Below are positions 33,852 to 42,292 of a stretch of 64,000 nucleotides of DNA, in pieces. This DNA comes from Streptomyces sp. V3I7 (lineage in GTDB: Bacteria; Actinomycetota; Actinomycetes; Streptomycetales; Streptomycetaceae): assembly GCF_030817495.1 (NCBI RefSeq), contig NZ_JAUSZK010000001.1, positions 6,100,001-6,164,000 on the forward strand. The letters run 5' to 3'. The notes under the pieces are model-generated. The model was not told the origin of the DNA and ran no database searches. It saw nothing but the letters and a program-made list of their open reading frames with translations. The first letter of the stretch is position 1. Each line of letters starts with the position of its first letter. Both the position numbers and the translations under genes were made by a program.

Positions 33852-34520
33852 ATGACGATCCGCCTGACGTTGCTGTGTGCGCCCGGTGGTGACGCCACCC
33901 TCGATCCCTTCCTCGGCGGCGATGCTCCGCTGAGCCGGCGCAGCCTGCACGAGGCAGCCGTCGTGGGAGCCGCGCTTCCTCCCCATGGACTGGCCGTCCG
34001 CGCCCCCTCCAACCGGTGCGCCCAGACCGCCGAAGCCGTCGGCCTCGTCGCCGCGTCCGAGCCCGCGCTGCGCGACATCGACCTGGGCGAGTGGTCCGGG
34101 CGTACCGTCCCTGATCTCGTGGCGACCGACCCCGTCGCGTTCAGCAACTGGCTCACGGATCCGGATGCCGCCCCGCCCGGCGGCGACTCCGTACGCGAGC
34201 TCTGCCGCCGGACCGCGAACTGGCTGAACATCGTGGCCTCCGACACGGGCCACGCGGTGGCCATCACCGAGGCCGCCGTCGTCCGAGCCGCGCTGGTCCA
34301 CGCCCTGGGCGTACCCGCGAGGGCCTTCTGGCATCTTCCCGTGGCGCCCTTGTCCGTCGTCTCGCTCGCCTGGCGACACGGCTCCTGGGGCGTCCGCCTC
34401 GGCTGCGGCGTCCGCGAGCAGTTCGCTCACGAGGGACGCCCGTACGCACCGATCGTGGTCAGCCCGCGCCGAGCCGCCTGGGCCGCGGGGAGCGGCCGGG
34501 TTCAGCAGCCCGGGAAGTGA
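33852..34520 (+). CDS. Histidine-phosphatase-fold protein lacking both catalytic histidines
   Basis: The 222-residue protein begins at ATG 33852 with a strong GGAAGGAGG. It follows the phosphoglycerate-mutase/histidine-phosphatase layout: RAPSNRCAQTAEAVGL holds the conserved Arg-x-x-QTA, and DIDLGEWSGRTVPDL the following loop. The usual RHG motif is replaced by LLCAPGGDAT, and the second catalytic His site reads AITEAAVVRAAL. So it cannot work by the standard phosphohistidine route and may be a binding or regulatory protein. Similar Streptomyces proteins sit by cobalt transporters (from memory), but none is present here, and no cobalamin riboswitch was seen. Confidence 0.75.
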   Translation: MTIRLTLLCAPGGDATLDPFLGGDAPLSRRSLHEAAVVGAALPPHGLAVRAPSNRCAQTAEAVGLVAASEPALRDIDLGEWSGRTVPDLVATDPVAFSNWLTDPDAAPPGGDSVRELCRRTANWLNIVASDTGHAVAITEAAVVRAALVHALGVPARAFWHLPVAPLSVVSLAWRHGSWGVRLGCGVREQFAHEGRPYAPIVVSPRRAAWAAGSGRVQQPGK

Positions 34521-34725
34521 GTCCCGGGCGACGGGACCGGCGGCGTAACAGGTCGAGGACTGCGGGCGGATCGGCGAGACCGGGCCTTCCGGAGCGCACC
34601 CAGCCGACGATGTGGGCGGTCGCGTCCGGATGGCGGCACCAACGTCATGAAGTGGTGGCGGCGCAAGCCCGCACGGACCGTGGACACCGACCCCGAACCC
34701 GCTCACCCTCGGCAGGCGTTGGGTG

Positions 34726-35058
34726 TCACGCCGGCGGCAGGACGAGTTTGGCGGCCACGGCGTCGAGGACCCAGTCCAGGCCGGTCGCGAAGGATGCCTC
34801 GGCGTCCACGTCCGTGCCGTCGTACACGGCCTTGGCCAGCGCCGGGAAGCGGCCCGTGGCCAGCATTCTCGTCACATGCGGGCCGGAGACGCGCTGCCAG
34901 TCGAGCTTGGACAGGCGTGTGGCGCGCTCGGCCCGCAGGTTCGCGATCTCGCGCCTGATCGCGCCGGTGAAGTAGGCGCTGACAGTCTCCACGGCGCGCA
35001 TGACGGTGTCGACGTCGGCGACGCCGTCGAGGGCGGCCAGCGTGGCCTCGGTCACAAG
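34726..35058 (-). pseudogene. C-terminal remnant of a TetR-family regulator
   Basis: The frame ending at 34726 encodes a helical ligand domain typical of TetR C-terminal halves: TEATLAALDGVADVDTVMRA, VETVSAYFTGAIRREIANL, then RFPALAKAVYDGTDVDAEAS and FATGLDWVLDAV. The DNA-binding half is absent; the frame runs into transposase-like sequence of the other strand at about 35058. The gene was probably cut by an insertion or deletion event. Confidence 0.7.
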
Positions 35059-35176
35059 GAGAGGAACACCGTCGAGCGCCTGATCAACAAGCTCAAGGCG
35101 TGGCGGGGCATCGCGGCCCGCTAAGACAAGACCCCTGACAGCTACCTCGCCGGACTTCAACTGCGTGCCTCGGTAT
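35053..35176 (+). pseudogene. IS5-family transposase C-terminal fragment
   Basis: The plus strand encodes HKERNTVERLINKLKAWRG, then IAAR, a stop where relatives have Tyr, and DKTPDSYLAGLQLRASV. This matches the end of IS5-type transposases, including the copy at 45605-46029 (EQNTVERGINKIKAWWGLAT). It is a short decayed piece that abuts the truncated TetR gene and marks the breakpoint. Confidence 0.75.
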
Positions 35177-35188
35177 CGGCCGACGGGC

Positions 35189-35635
35189 TCAGATGAGGGC
35201 GGCGACCAGCAGGGCGAAGGCGGCGATGATGACGGCGACGCGGACGTAGTGGAAGCGGTCCCAGCGGTTCATCTGCTCCTTCCAGTCCTCGGGCCGGTTC
35301 TCGGGGGTCCAGTTCTTGCCCCGGTTGTTGATCGGGACGAGCAGCAGGAGCGACATGATCACGCTGAGGATCAGCAGCGCGCCGGCGGTGACGACGAGGC
35401 CGGTGCCGTGGTGGTTCCATCCGGCGAGGGCCCAGACCGCGACGAGGATGAGCGAGGTGATGTACCAGACCGGCATCACGGCGCCGAGCATCCGGCCGCC
35501 GTGGGTGCGGCCGAGTTGGTCACTGTCGCCGGGGAGTGCGTCGAGGATCGGGTTGATGACGAAGGCGACGGAGAACTCCACCCCCACCATCAGGCCGACG
35601 GCCACGATGGTGAAGACCTCGAGTGCGTTGAGCAT
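35189..35635 (-). CDS. DUF1772 (anthrone-oxygenase-like) membrane protein
   Basis: The 148-residue protein has about four transmembrane segments: VFTIVAVGLMVGVEFSVAFV, YITSLILVAVWALAGW, VVTAGALLILSVIMSLLLLV and a C-terminal VAVIIAAFALLVAALI. The PINNRGKNWTPENRP loop is typical of DUF1772, a family that includes anthrone oxygenases and many uncharacterised membrane proteins. ATG 35635 follows AGGAGGGG. It diverges from a TetR gene, with two operator-like palindromes between them, and is its probable target. Confidence 0.87.
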   Translation of the reverse strand: MLNALEVFTIVAVGLMVGVEFSVAFVINPILDALPGDSDQLGRTHGGRMLGAVMPVWYITSLILVAVWALAGWNHHGTGLVVTAGALLILSVIMSLLLLVPINNRGKNWTPENRPEDWKEQMNRWDRFHYVRVAVIIAAFALLVAALI

Positions 35636-35653
35636 GGTGCCCCCTCCTGGGAT

Positions 35654-35717
35654 CTAGCGCCGCTAGCCGATGAGGCAACGCTAGTGCTGCTGCCGCTCGA
35701 TTGTCTAGCGATGCTAG
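35654..35717. promoter_or_regulatory. Twin CTAGC-NNN-GCTAG operators between DUF1772 and tetR
   Basis: CTAGCGCCGCTAG at 35654-35666 and CTAGCGATGCTAG at 35705-35717 are near-identical 13-base palindromes, one near each divergent start. An extra half-site CGCTAG lies between them. The second ends ten bases before the tetR ATG. They are the likely sites for the adjacent TetR protein. Confidence 0.8.
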
Positions 35718-35726
35718 GATCCAGTC

Positions 35727-36305
35727 ATGTCGGTACAGGAACGCAAGCAGCGCGAACGGGCGGACCGCGAGCGCCTCATCGTGGCGACAGCCCGCGAACT
35801 CGCCGAGCAGCAGGGCTGGGACGCGGTCACCACCCGCCGGCTCGCCGAGCGCATCGAATACAGCCAGCCCGTCCTCTACAGCCATTTCCGCGGCAAGCGC
35901 GAGATCATCGGCGCCGCCGCCCTCGAGGGTGCCGCCGAGATGGCCGCGGCGCTGCGGGCCGCGACCTCCGCCGCGGACGGACCTCGCACCCGGGTCACCG
36001 CCCTCGCCCGCACCTACCTCGACTTCGCCGAGCGCAACCCGGCGGTCTACGACGCCATGTTCGAGCTCGACGGCGGCCTGGCGTTCGCGCACGCGGACAC
36101 TCCGGAGCCGCTGAAGGACGCCTTCGCCGCCCTGCTGGAAAGCCTCGGCGAGGTCGCCGGGGACGGCGTCCACCCGGCACTGTTCACCGAGGTGTTCTGG
36201 GCGGCCCTGCACGGGCTGGCCACTCTGACCCGAGCGGGACGGCTGCCGCGGGAGGACACCGAGCGGAGGGTGGAGCTGCTGGTGGACCGGCTCGCCATGC
36301 TCTGA
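35727..36305 (+). CDS. TetR/AcrR-family transcriptional repressor
   Basis: The 192-residue protein has the N-terminal helix-turn-helix RLIVATARELAEQQGWDAVT, TRRLAERIEYSQPVLYSHF and GKREI. The C-terminal ligand domain runs to LVDRLAML. It lies divergent to the DUF1772 gene and probably represses both genes through the twin palindromes. The inducer is not readable from sequence. Confidence 0.9.
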   Translation: MSVQERKQRERADRERLIVATARELAEQQGWDAVTTRRLAERIEYSQPVLYSHFRGKREIIGAAALEGAAEMAAALRAATSAADGPRTRVTALARTYLDFAERNPAVYDAMFELDGGLAFAHADTPEPLKDAFAALLESLGEVAGDGVHPALFTEVFWAALHGLATLTRAGRLPREDTERRVELLVDRLAML

Positions 36306-36473
36306 CACACCATCCCGGCGGGCACGCAGCCGGGGCCCTCGGGCACCGCCGCTGCCTGCCTGCGGCATCGTTTCCGGTCACTCGCGCCCACACGGCGCAG
36401 CCGCAGCTCGCCGGGCCCGTACCCCATACGGGCACCCGCCCCGGAAGCTGCGGTGCATGTCGTCAAAGGATCG

Positions 36474-36890
36474 AATGACGACACGGAGGACGGCCAGGGC
36501 GTCCAATGAACCCGCCGTCGTCGACCTCATGCCCGAGCCCACCACCCCGGCCACCAGTACGTCCCGGCCCCCGAGCTACCGGTCACCCTCGACATGCCGG
36601 GCAAGGTCGCCGACGTCCTCCGCGCCACCGAGCTGGAACCCGCCGAGCGCGCCGCCCTCGGCCAGGGCGTCACCGTATGGCATGGCCAGGGCTGCACCCT
36701 GCGCGTCAGCGCCATCCCGGCGGTACACCGCCAACTCCTCGACCGCTGCCGGCCGCTCGACAACGCCGCAGCGATCCCGGCGCAGCGCAAGGCCCGTCGC
36801 GAGTACGCGAACCGCGTCAACAGCCTCGCGGCTCACACCGGGGCGATGAGCGGCCCCGTCAAGATCAAGTACTGGCGGCTTTTCGGCTGA
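36474..36890 (+). pseudogene. Small conserved protein gene, probably frameshifted near its start
   Basis: An ORF from ATG 36594 gives 98 residues (MPGKVADVLRATELEPAERA, ending VKIKYWRLFG). Its frame is open back to 36512 and encodes HQYVPAPELPVTLDMPGKVA, which looks coding but has no start. The frame one step away from ATG 36474 gives MTTRRTARASNEPAVVDLMP and then loses sense near 36545. A one-base change in the C-run there would join them into one protein of about 138 residues. Function is unknown. If the short ORF is the true gene, it lacks a ribosome site. Confidence 0.45.
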
Positions 36891-36990
36891 CCTCGGCCGT
36901 GACGGCCGGAGCCACCCGCGGGGCGGCGCGCGCCGACGCCGTCGGCTGAATCGCTCGCGTCTCCTGCGTCCCGGGCGCGAGGATCGGCCC

Positions 36991-37686
36991 ATGCAGCCGA
37001 TCTTCGTTCTGGTGCACAGCCCGTCCGTCGGTCCCTCGACCTGGCACCCTGTCGCCGACCACCTCAGAGCGGCGGGACACGAGGTGCGGGTGCCGTCCCT
37101 GCTGCACGTGGGCGAGGGAGCTCCGCCGTTCTGGCCCCGTGTCGTGGACGCCGTACGCGACGACCTGCGGCCGGTCGGGCCCGACAGCCCCGTCATCCTG
37201 GTGGCCCACAGCAACGCGGGCCTGTTCCTTCCGGCGATCCGCGCGGGCCTCGACCGGCCCGTGACCGGCTCCGTCTTCGTCGACGCCGCGCTGCCGGCCC
37301 GCCGGGGACCGACTCCGGTCGCCCCGCCCGAGCTGCTGGAGTTCCTCCGGCCGATGGCGGTGAACGGCAGGCTGCCGCGCTGGACCGACTGGTGGGACGA
37401 GGCGGACGTCGCCCCGATGTTCACCGATCCGGCGGTGCGGCGGACGGTCGTCGAGGAGCAGCCGAGCCTGCCGCTCTCGTACTACGAGCAGCATGTCCCG
37501 GTCCCCGACGGCTGGGACGACCACCCCTGTTCCTACGTGCTGTTCGGCCCGCCGTACGACGACCTCGCCGCCGACGCCCGCGAACGCGGCTGGCGGGTGG
37601 CCCATCTGCCCGGCGCGCACCTCCACCAGACCGTCGATCCCGCCGGTACGGCCCGGAAGCTGATCGAGCTCGTCGTGCCTGCCTGA
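36991..37686 (+). CDS. Alpha/beta-hydrolase family protein
   Basis: The 231-residue protein opens IFVLVHSPSVGPSTWHPVA, the oxyanion region. The nucleophile elbow is AHSNAGLF (near 69-76), a GxSxG variant with N-terminal Ala, as in several small esterases. The acid and His are plausibly in FGPPYDD and GAHLHQTVDP. It is a soluble hydrolase of unknown substrate, standing alone before the two-component operon. Confidence 0.85.
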   Translation: MQPIFVLVHSPSVGPSTWHPVADHLRAAGHEVRVPSLLHVGEGAPPFWPRVVDAVRDDLRPVGPDSPVILVAHSNAGLFLPAIRAGLDRPVTGSVFVDAALPARRGPTPVAPPELLEFLRPMAVNGRLPRWTDWWDEADVAPMFTDPAVRRTVVEEQPSLPLSYYEQHVPVPDGWDDHPCSYVLFGPPYDDLAADARERGWRVAHLPGAHLHQTVDPAGTARKLIELVVPA

Positions 37687-37836
37687 TCCGCTTCCGTACG
37701 TGGTCTGCGGCGCGGCCGCGCGTGCCAATCGGCTGGGACCGGCCCGCCAACCGGAGGGAATCGGGAGCCGCCCGCCGGGCGGGCGGCTCCCTCAGTGGTA
37801 CGGATCCTCCGGAAACCTGCGACGAGTGGAGCGCGC

Positions 37837-38511
37837 GTGATCCGGGTCCTGGTGGTCGACGACGAAGCGCTGGTCCGCATGGGGTTCTCGCACATCCTCA
37901 GCGCGGCGGACGGCATCGAGGTCGTGGGCGCGGTCTCGGGCGGCGAGGCCATCCGGACGGTACGCGAGCTCCGGCCGGACGTCGTCCTGCTGGACATCCG
38001 GATGCCGGACGTGGACGGCCTCACCGTCCTCGCCGACCTGCGCCGCATGCCGGACGCGCCGGTCGTGGCCATGCTCACCACCTTCGACACCGACGAGTAC
38101 GTCGCCACCGCCCTGCGCTCGGGCGCCGCCGGGTTCCTGCTCAAGGACACCGACCCCGAGCAGCTGCCGCACCTCGTACGGTCGCTGGCCGAGGGCGGCC
38201 CGGTGCTGTCGTCCAAGGTCGCCCGCACGGTGGTGGACGGCTACCTCGACGCCGGTCTGCGCGAGCCGTCCGCCGTGCGCCTCACGGACCGGCTGACCGA
38301 GCGTGAGCGGGCCGTCCTGGTGCTGATGGCCGAGGGTCTTGCCAACAACGACATCGGGGACCGGCTGCACCTCGGGACCGGCACGGTCAAGGGCCATGTC
38401 AGCGCCGTGCTCGGCAAGCTGGAGGTCGGCAGCCGGGTCCAGGCGGCGCTCATCGCCGAGCGCGCGGGACTGCTCACCCCGTCCCAGGGCGACGGCGAGG
38501 ACGCCCGGTGA
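37837..38511 (+). CDS. NarL/LuxR-family response regulator
   Basis: The 224-residue protein has a receiver domain with VLVVDDEALVRMGF, phosphoacceptor Asp in VVLLDIRMPDVDGL (near 52) and FLLKDTDPEQL, followed by a C-terminal LuxR helix-turn-helix LTERERAVLVLMAEGLANND, then GTVKGHVSAVLGKLEV. GTG 37837 is preferred to ATG 37795. It overlaps the kinase gene as GTGA and forms a standard two-component pair. Confidence 0.93.
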   Translation: MIRVLVVDDEALVRMGFSHILSAADGIEVVGAVSGGEAIRTVRELRPDVVLLDIRMPDVDGLTVLADLRRMPDAPVVAMLTTFDTDEYVATALRSGAAGFLLKDTDPEQLPHLVRSLAEGGPVLSSKVARTVVDGYLDAGLREPSAVRLTDRLTERERAVLVLMAEGLANNDIGDRLHLGTGTVKGHVSAVLGKLEVGSRVQAALIAERAGLLTPSQGDGEDAR

Positions 38512-39626
38512 CGTCCCGGAGGGCGAAGGCCCTGCTGGTCGACCTGGTCCTGGTCGGGATCTCGCTGGCGGACACGCTGGTGCACATCGACCTCGGGGAC
38601 GAGCCGGCCCTGTCGATCTCGCTGGTCGCCGCCTGCGCCCTGCTGCTGCGCCACCGGCTGCCGCTCACGACCTTCGTCCTGACCCTGCCGACCGCCCTGA
38701 TCTCCGACGCGGTGATCGCGACCACCGCCGCGCTGTACTCCCTGGCCTCGCTCAGCCGCAACCGCTTCCTGCTGGCCGGCTGCGCGCTCGTCTTCGCGGC
38801 CGGCGACTTCCTGCCCTGGCCGTGGTCGAACGTGAAGTCCGTCCAGTTCACCCGGAGCGACAACCTCTTCCACCTCAGCTACACGGTGGCGACGGCGGCG
38901 GCCCCGGTCTTCCTGGGCCAGCTCGTACAGGCCCGGCGCGACCTGTCCCTGCGGCTCACCGAGATCTCCGAGGCGCGCGAGCACGAGAGGTCGCTGATTG
39001 CACAGAGCGTCCTCGCGAAGGAACGCGCGCAGCTCGCCCGGGAGATGCACGACGTCGTCTCGCACCAGGTCAGCCTCATCGCCGTGCAGGCGGGGGCGCT
39101 TCAGGTGAGCAGTCAGGACGCCGAGGTGCGGGAGGCCGCGGGCACGATCCGCCGGCTCAGCGTGCAGACGCTCGACGAACTGCGGCACATGGTCAACGTG
39201 CTGCGCGCCTCCGGCAGCCGCCCCACGGAGCTGACCCCGCAGCCCTTGCTCGCAGACCTGCGAGGCCTGGTCGCGAACAGCGGCATCGAGGCGAAACTGG
39301 AGACGGACCTCCTGGAGGATCTCCCGCCCACCGTCCAGCGGGCGGTCTACCGGACCGTCCAGGAGGCCCTGACCAACGTGCGCAAGCACGCCCCGGGCGC
39401 GACGGCCACCATCCGCATCCAGAAGCGGGGCGGCTCCGTCCACACGGTCGTCACCAACACCGCCCCGACCCGCGTCGCGCTCCCGCTGCCCAGCGCCCAC
39501 CACGGTCTGGTGGGTCTGCGGCAGCGGGCCGAACTCCTCGGCGGCGCCGTCACGTCCGGCCCCACGGCCGACGGCGGATACGAACTGCGGCTGAAACTGC
39601 CCGCCGACCACCAGGGAGTCCACTGA
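38508..39626 (+). CDS. Sensor histidine kinase (HisKA_3 type)
   Basis: The 372-residue protein has about four or five N-terminal transmembrane helices (LLVDLVLVGISLADTLV through VATAAAPVFLGQLVQ), a coiled linker, and the HisKA_3 site AREMHDVVSHQVSLIAVQAG with phospho-His near 180. The ATPase domain includes TVQEALTNVRKHAPGA (N box) and HHGLVGLRQRAELLGG. It lacks an extracellular domain, so it probably senses a membrane-associated or small signal. It is translationally coupled to the response regulator. Confidence 0.93.
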   Translation: MTSRRAKALLVDLVLVGISLADTLVHIDLGDEPALSISLVAACALLLRHRLPLTTFVLTLPTALISDAVIATTAALYSLASLSRNRFLLAGCALVFAAGDFLPWPWSNVKSVQFTRSDNLFHLSYTVATAAAPVFLGQLVQARRDLSLRLTEISEAREHERSLIAQSVLAKERAQLAREMHDVVSHQVSLIAVQAGALQVSSQDAEVREAAGTIRRLSVQTLDELRHMVNVLRASGSRPTELTPQPLLADLRGLVANSGIEAKLETDLLEDLPPTVQRAVYRTVQEALTNVRKHAPGATATIRIQKRGGSVHTVVTNTAPTRVALPLPSAHHGLVGLRQRAELLGGAVTSGPTADGGYELRLKLPADHQGVH

Positions 39627-39727
39627 CCCCGCCACGCCCTCCGACGGCGGCCGAGTTCGGTCGGGCGACGGCCGGTCCAGTCGGGCGACGGCCGGGTCCG
39701 AGGGCGCGACGGCAATGGGTCCGGTGC

Positions 39728-40921
39728 TCAGGCCCGCGGGGCGGCCGTACCGGCAGCCACGCGCTTGCGGGCCGCTTCCGCCGCGTCCGGCTTGAAGGCC
39801 CACTCCATCTTGGGTTCCATCACGAAGCGGAAGACCCGCTGCACCGGTGCGGTGCACAGCACGGTGATCAGGGTGGCGGCGAACACGGTCACGATGATGG
39901 CGCCGTACGGCGTCCGGATCCAGGCGTAGTCGTCGTACCAGCCCCAGAAACGGGCGCCCTTGGCGATGAAGCCGTGCAGCAGGTAGCCGTACAGGGTCCC
40001 GGCGCCGAGGGCGGTGAACCACGCCTTCCGCCCCGGCACCCAGGCGAAGAAGCAGGCGACGAGGACCAGCGAGCAGCCGAACATCGCGAGCGTCATCACG
40101 CCGCCGGTCCACCAGGGGGCGCCCAGCTCCTGGGCACTGTCACGGCGGTAGAACCAGGCGGCGTTCATGCGCGGGGCGGCCCAGTAGGCGAAGACGAGCG
40201 CGGCGGCGAAGACCGGCAGCGCGATGACGCGCATCCGCCAGGTGCGGACGATCTGGAAGTGCTCCGGCTTCAGGCACAGGCCGAGCACGAAGAACGGCAG
40301 GAACTGCAGTACGCGCTGGAGGTCGAGGTCGTTGCCGACCTCGGGCGACGCCGCCGCCATCGCCGCGATGGCCAGGGCGACCGGCACGGGCCAGCGGACG
40401 ACCTTCCACAGCGGCGTCGTCAGCCGCCAGACGAAGAGCGCGATCAGGAACCAGGTGAGGTACCAGGGGTTGAGCAGGGTGATCTTCTGGCCCGGGTCGT
40501 CGTCGGCCCAGCGCTTGAAGAAGGTGTACGCGATCTCGAAGACCACGTACGGCACGGCTATGCCCGTGATCAGCCGCTTCACCCGGTCCGGGCGGAAGTC
40601 GAAGCTGCGCGAGAAGTAGCCGGATATGACGATGAACGCCGGCATGTGGAACGTGTAGACCAGCATGTAGAGCGCCGCGGCCGCCCGGCTGGTGTCGCGC
40701 AGGGGCTCCCAGCTGTGGCCGCACGCGACGAGCACGATCGCCAGGTACTTGGCGTTGTCGAAGAACGAGTCCCGCTGCTTCGGCTGCTTCGATGGCTTCG
40801 GCGCGTCACCTGGCCCGGCCTGTGGGGGCTTCGCCGGATCGGCCACGCCGTTCGCGTCCGCACTGCGTTGATCCGGCAGCGTGCTCCGCTGTCGGCCGTT
40901 TACCTGGGTGGTGCGTGCCAC
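39728..40921 (-). CDS. Acyltransferase-3 family membrane protein
   Basis: The 397-residue protein starts at GTG 40921 behind GGAGGGG. After a hydrophilic N-terminus comes RDSFFDNAKYLAIVLVACGH, with the acyltransferase-3 His, then about ten helices and FHMPAFIVISGYFSR. This family O-acylates sugars or lipids on the membrane, for example in exopolysaccharides or wall polymers. A palindrome TGACGTACCGTCA lies upstream at 41057-41069. The acceptor is not readable. Confidence 0.88.
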   Translation of the reverse strand: MARTTQVNGRQRSTLPDQRSADANGVADPAKPPQAGPGDAPKPSKQPKQRDSFFDNAKYLAIVLVACGHSWEPLRDTSRAAAALYMLVYTFHMPAFIVISGYFSRSFDFRPDRVKRLITGIAVPYVVFEIAYTFFKRWADDDPGQKITLLNPWYLTWFLIALFVWRLTTPLWKVVRWPVPVALAIAAMAAASPEVGNDLDLQRVLQFLPFFVLGLCLKPEHFQIVRTWRMRVIALPVFAAALVFAYWAAPRMNAAWFYRRDSAQELGAPWWTGGVMTLAMFGCSLVLVACFFAWVPGRKAWFTALGAGTLYGYLLHGFIAKGARFWGWYDDYAWIRTPYGAIIVTVFAATLITVLCTAPVQRVFRFVMEPKMEWAFKPDAAEAARKRVAAGTAAPRA

Positions 40922-41118
40922 TGAGTGCCCCTCCGGCAGCTCGGGGACTGGATTATGGGCCCATCGCATCCCGTCGTACCTCTTGCGGGACGCGGGGCGG
41001 GCAACGCGGAACCCTAGCCGCCCGCCCTCGACGGCGTAAAACTCCGGGACGGATACTGACGTACCGTCATAGACGCTGGGTTTCGGGCATCACGGCGAGC
41101 GCCGCCGCCGTCGGCGTT

Positions 41119-41574
41119 TCAGAGGGCCCGTGTCATGAACGTACTGTTGGGGTCGCTGCGGTAGTCCGCGAACGGTTCGCAGGGAGTGAAGCCGAACTTC
41201 TCGTACAGCCTCCTGGCGGGCAGAAAGAACGCGTCCGTTCCGGTTTCCAGGCTCAGCCTGATGAAACCCATGCACTGGGCTTGCGTGATGATGTGCGCCA
41301 GTAGCCGCGAGGCGATTCCGCTTCGTTCCCGTGTCGGGGCGGTGCGCATCGATTTGAGTTCGGCGTGGTCCGGGTCCAGCCGTTTGATCGCGCCGCAGCC
41401 CACCACGGTGCCGCCGTCTCTGACAGCCCAGAAGGTGACCTCGGGCTTGCGGAGCGCGTCGAGGCCGAGGGCGTGCTTGCTCTCCGGGGGTGAGAGGGCG
41501 CGCAGTTGCTGCACGTGTTCATCGAGGAATCTGGCGATCTCGGGTCCGGAGAGATCGTCTGCCGCTATCTCCAC
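41119..41574 (-). CDS. GNAT-family N-acetyltransferase (PanZ/YjdJ-like size)
   Basis: The 151-residue protein has GGTVVGCGAIKRLDPDHAEL, the acetyl-CoA loop TRERSGIASRLLAHI (near 81-95) and LYEKFGFTPCEPF. It reads ELKSMRTAP before the loop, as in small GNATs acting on amino acids or antibiotics. It lies 64 bases upstream of the HAD gene in the same direction. Confidence 0.85.
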   Translation of the reverse strand: MEIAADDLSGPEIARFLDEHVQQLRALSPPESKHALGLDALRKPEVTFWAVRDGGTVVGCGAIKRLDPDHAELKSMRTAPTRERSGIASRLLAHIITQAQCMGFIRLSLETGTDAFFLPARRLYEKFGFTPCEPFADYRSDPNSTFMTRAL

Positions 41575-41638
41575 TGTGCTCGTCCTTTGCTCGTGCTTCT
41601 TCTCGGGTGGTGCCCGCAGTGCTCTTCTGCCCTTGTTT

Positions 41639-42292
41639 TCAGGCCGCGGTCAGGAGGGCCGGGAGTTTGCGCATGTCGTCGAAGACGACGGTGGCGGGTC
41701 CTTCGAGCCACGGTGCGGGGGTCAGACCGCCGGCGTACCCGAAGGCCCGCATCCCTGCCGCGCGCGCTGCCTGTACGCCGTACTGACTGTCCTCGACCAC
41801 CGCGCACCGGTCGGGTGCGACGCCCATCCGGCGCGCCGCGTGGAGGAACAGATCGGGGGCCGGCTTGCCCCGCTCCACCTCGGTCGCGCTGAACAGGCGG
41901 CCTTCGAAGCGCGAGTAAAGATCGGTGAGTCCGAGGGTGAACCGCATCTTCTCGTGGGTTCCGCTGGAGGCGATGCAGGTGGGTACGTGATGGAGGGCGT
42001 CCAGAGCCTCGGCGATACCGTCGACGGGCTTCAACTCGGTGCGGAATGCCTCGCGATGGCGGGCCTCGACCGAGTCCGCCCAGCCGGGCGGCAGGCTGCG
42101 GCCGAGGTGGGCCTCGATCTCCTTGGTCATCGACGCCGTGCTCCGCCCGACGAACCGGTCGACAATCTCTGCCTCGGTGAGCTTCCAGCCGAGTTCGGCG
42201 AGGGCGGCCGCTTCGACGCGTACGGCTACGGGTTCGCTGTCGACGAGGATGCCGTCGCAGTCGAAGATCACGAGGTCAATGGGTTTGATCAC
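41639..42292 (-). CDS. HAD-superfamily phosphatase (CbbY/YieH-like)
   Basis: The 217-residue protein has motif I VIFDCDGILVDSEP, cap helices, motif II CIASSGTHEKM, motif III in ERGKPAPDLFLHAARR and motif IV VVEDSQYGVQAARAAG. This is a complete HAD phosphatase that would dephosphorylate sugar phosphates or nucleotides. It probably lies in one transcript with the GNAT gene downstream. Confidence 0.88.
   Translation of the reverse strand: MIKPIDLVIFDCDGILVDSEPVAVRVEAAALAELGWKLTEAEIVDRFVGRSTASMTKEIEAHLGRSLPPGWADSVEARHREAFRTELKPVDGIAEALDALHHVPTCIASSGTHEKMRFTLGLTDLYSRFEGRLFSATEVERGKPAPDLFLHAARRMGVAPDRCAVVEDSQYGVQAARAAGMRAFGYAGGLTPAPWLEGPATVVFDDMRKLPALLTAA

Noticed and set aside
41057..41069. TGACGTACCGTCA palindrome upstream of the acyltransferase as an operator
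   Set aside because: It has only five-base arms and lies between two same-direction genes with no linked regulator. It could be chance.
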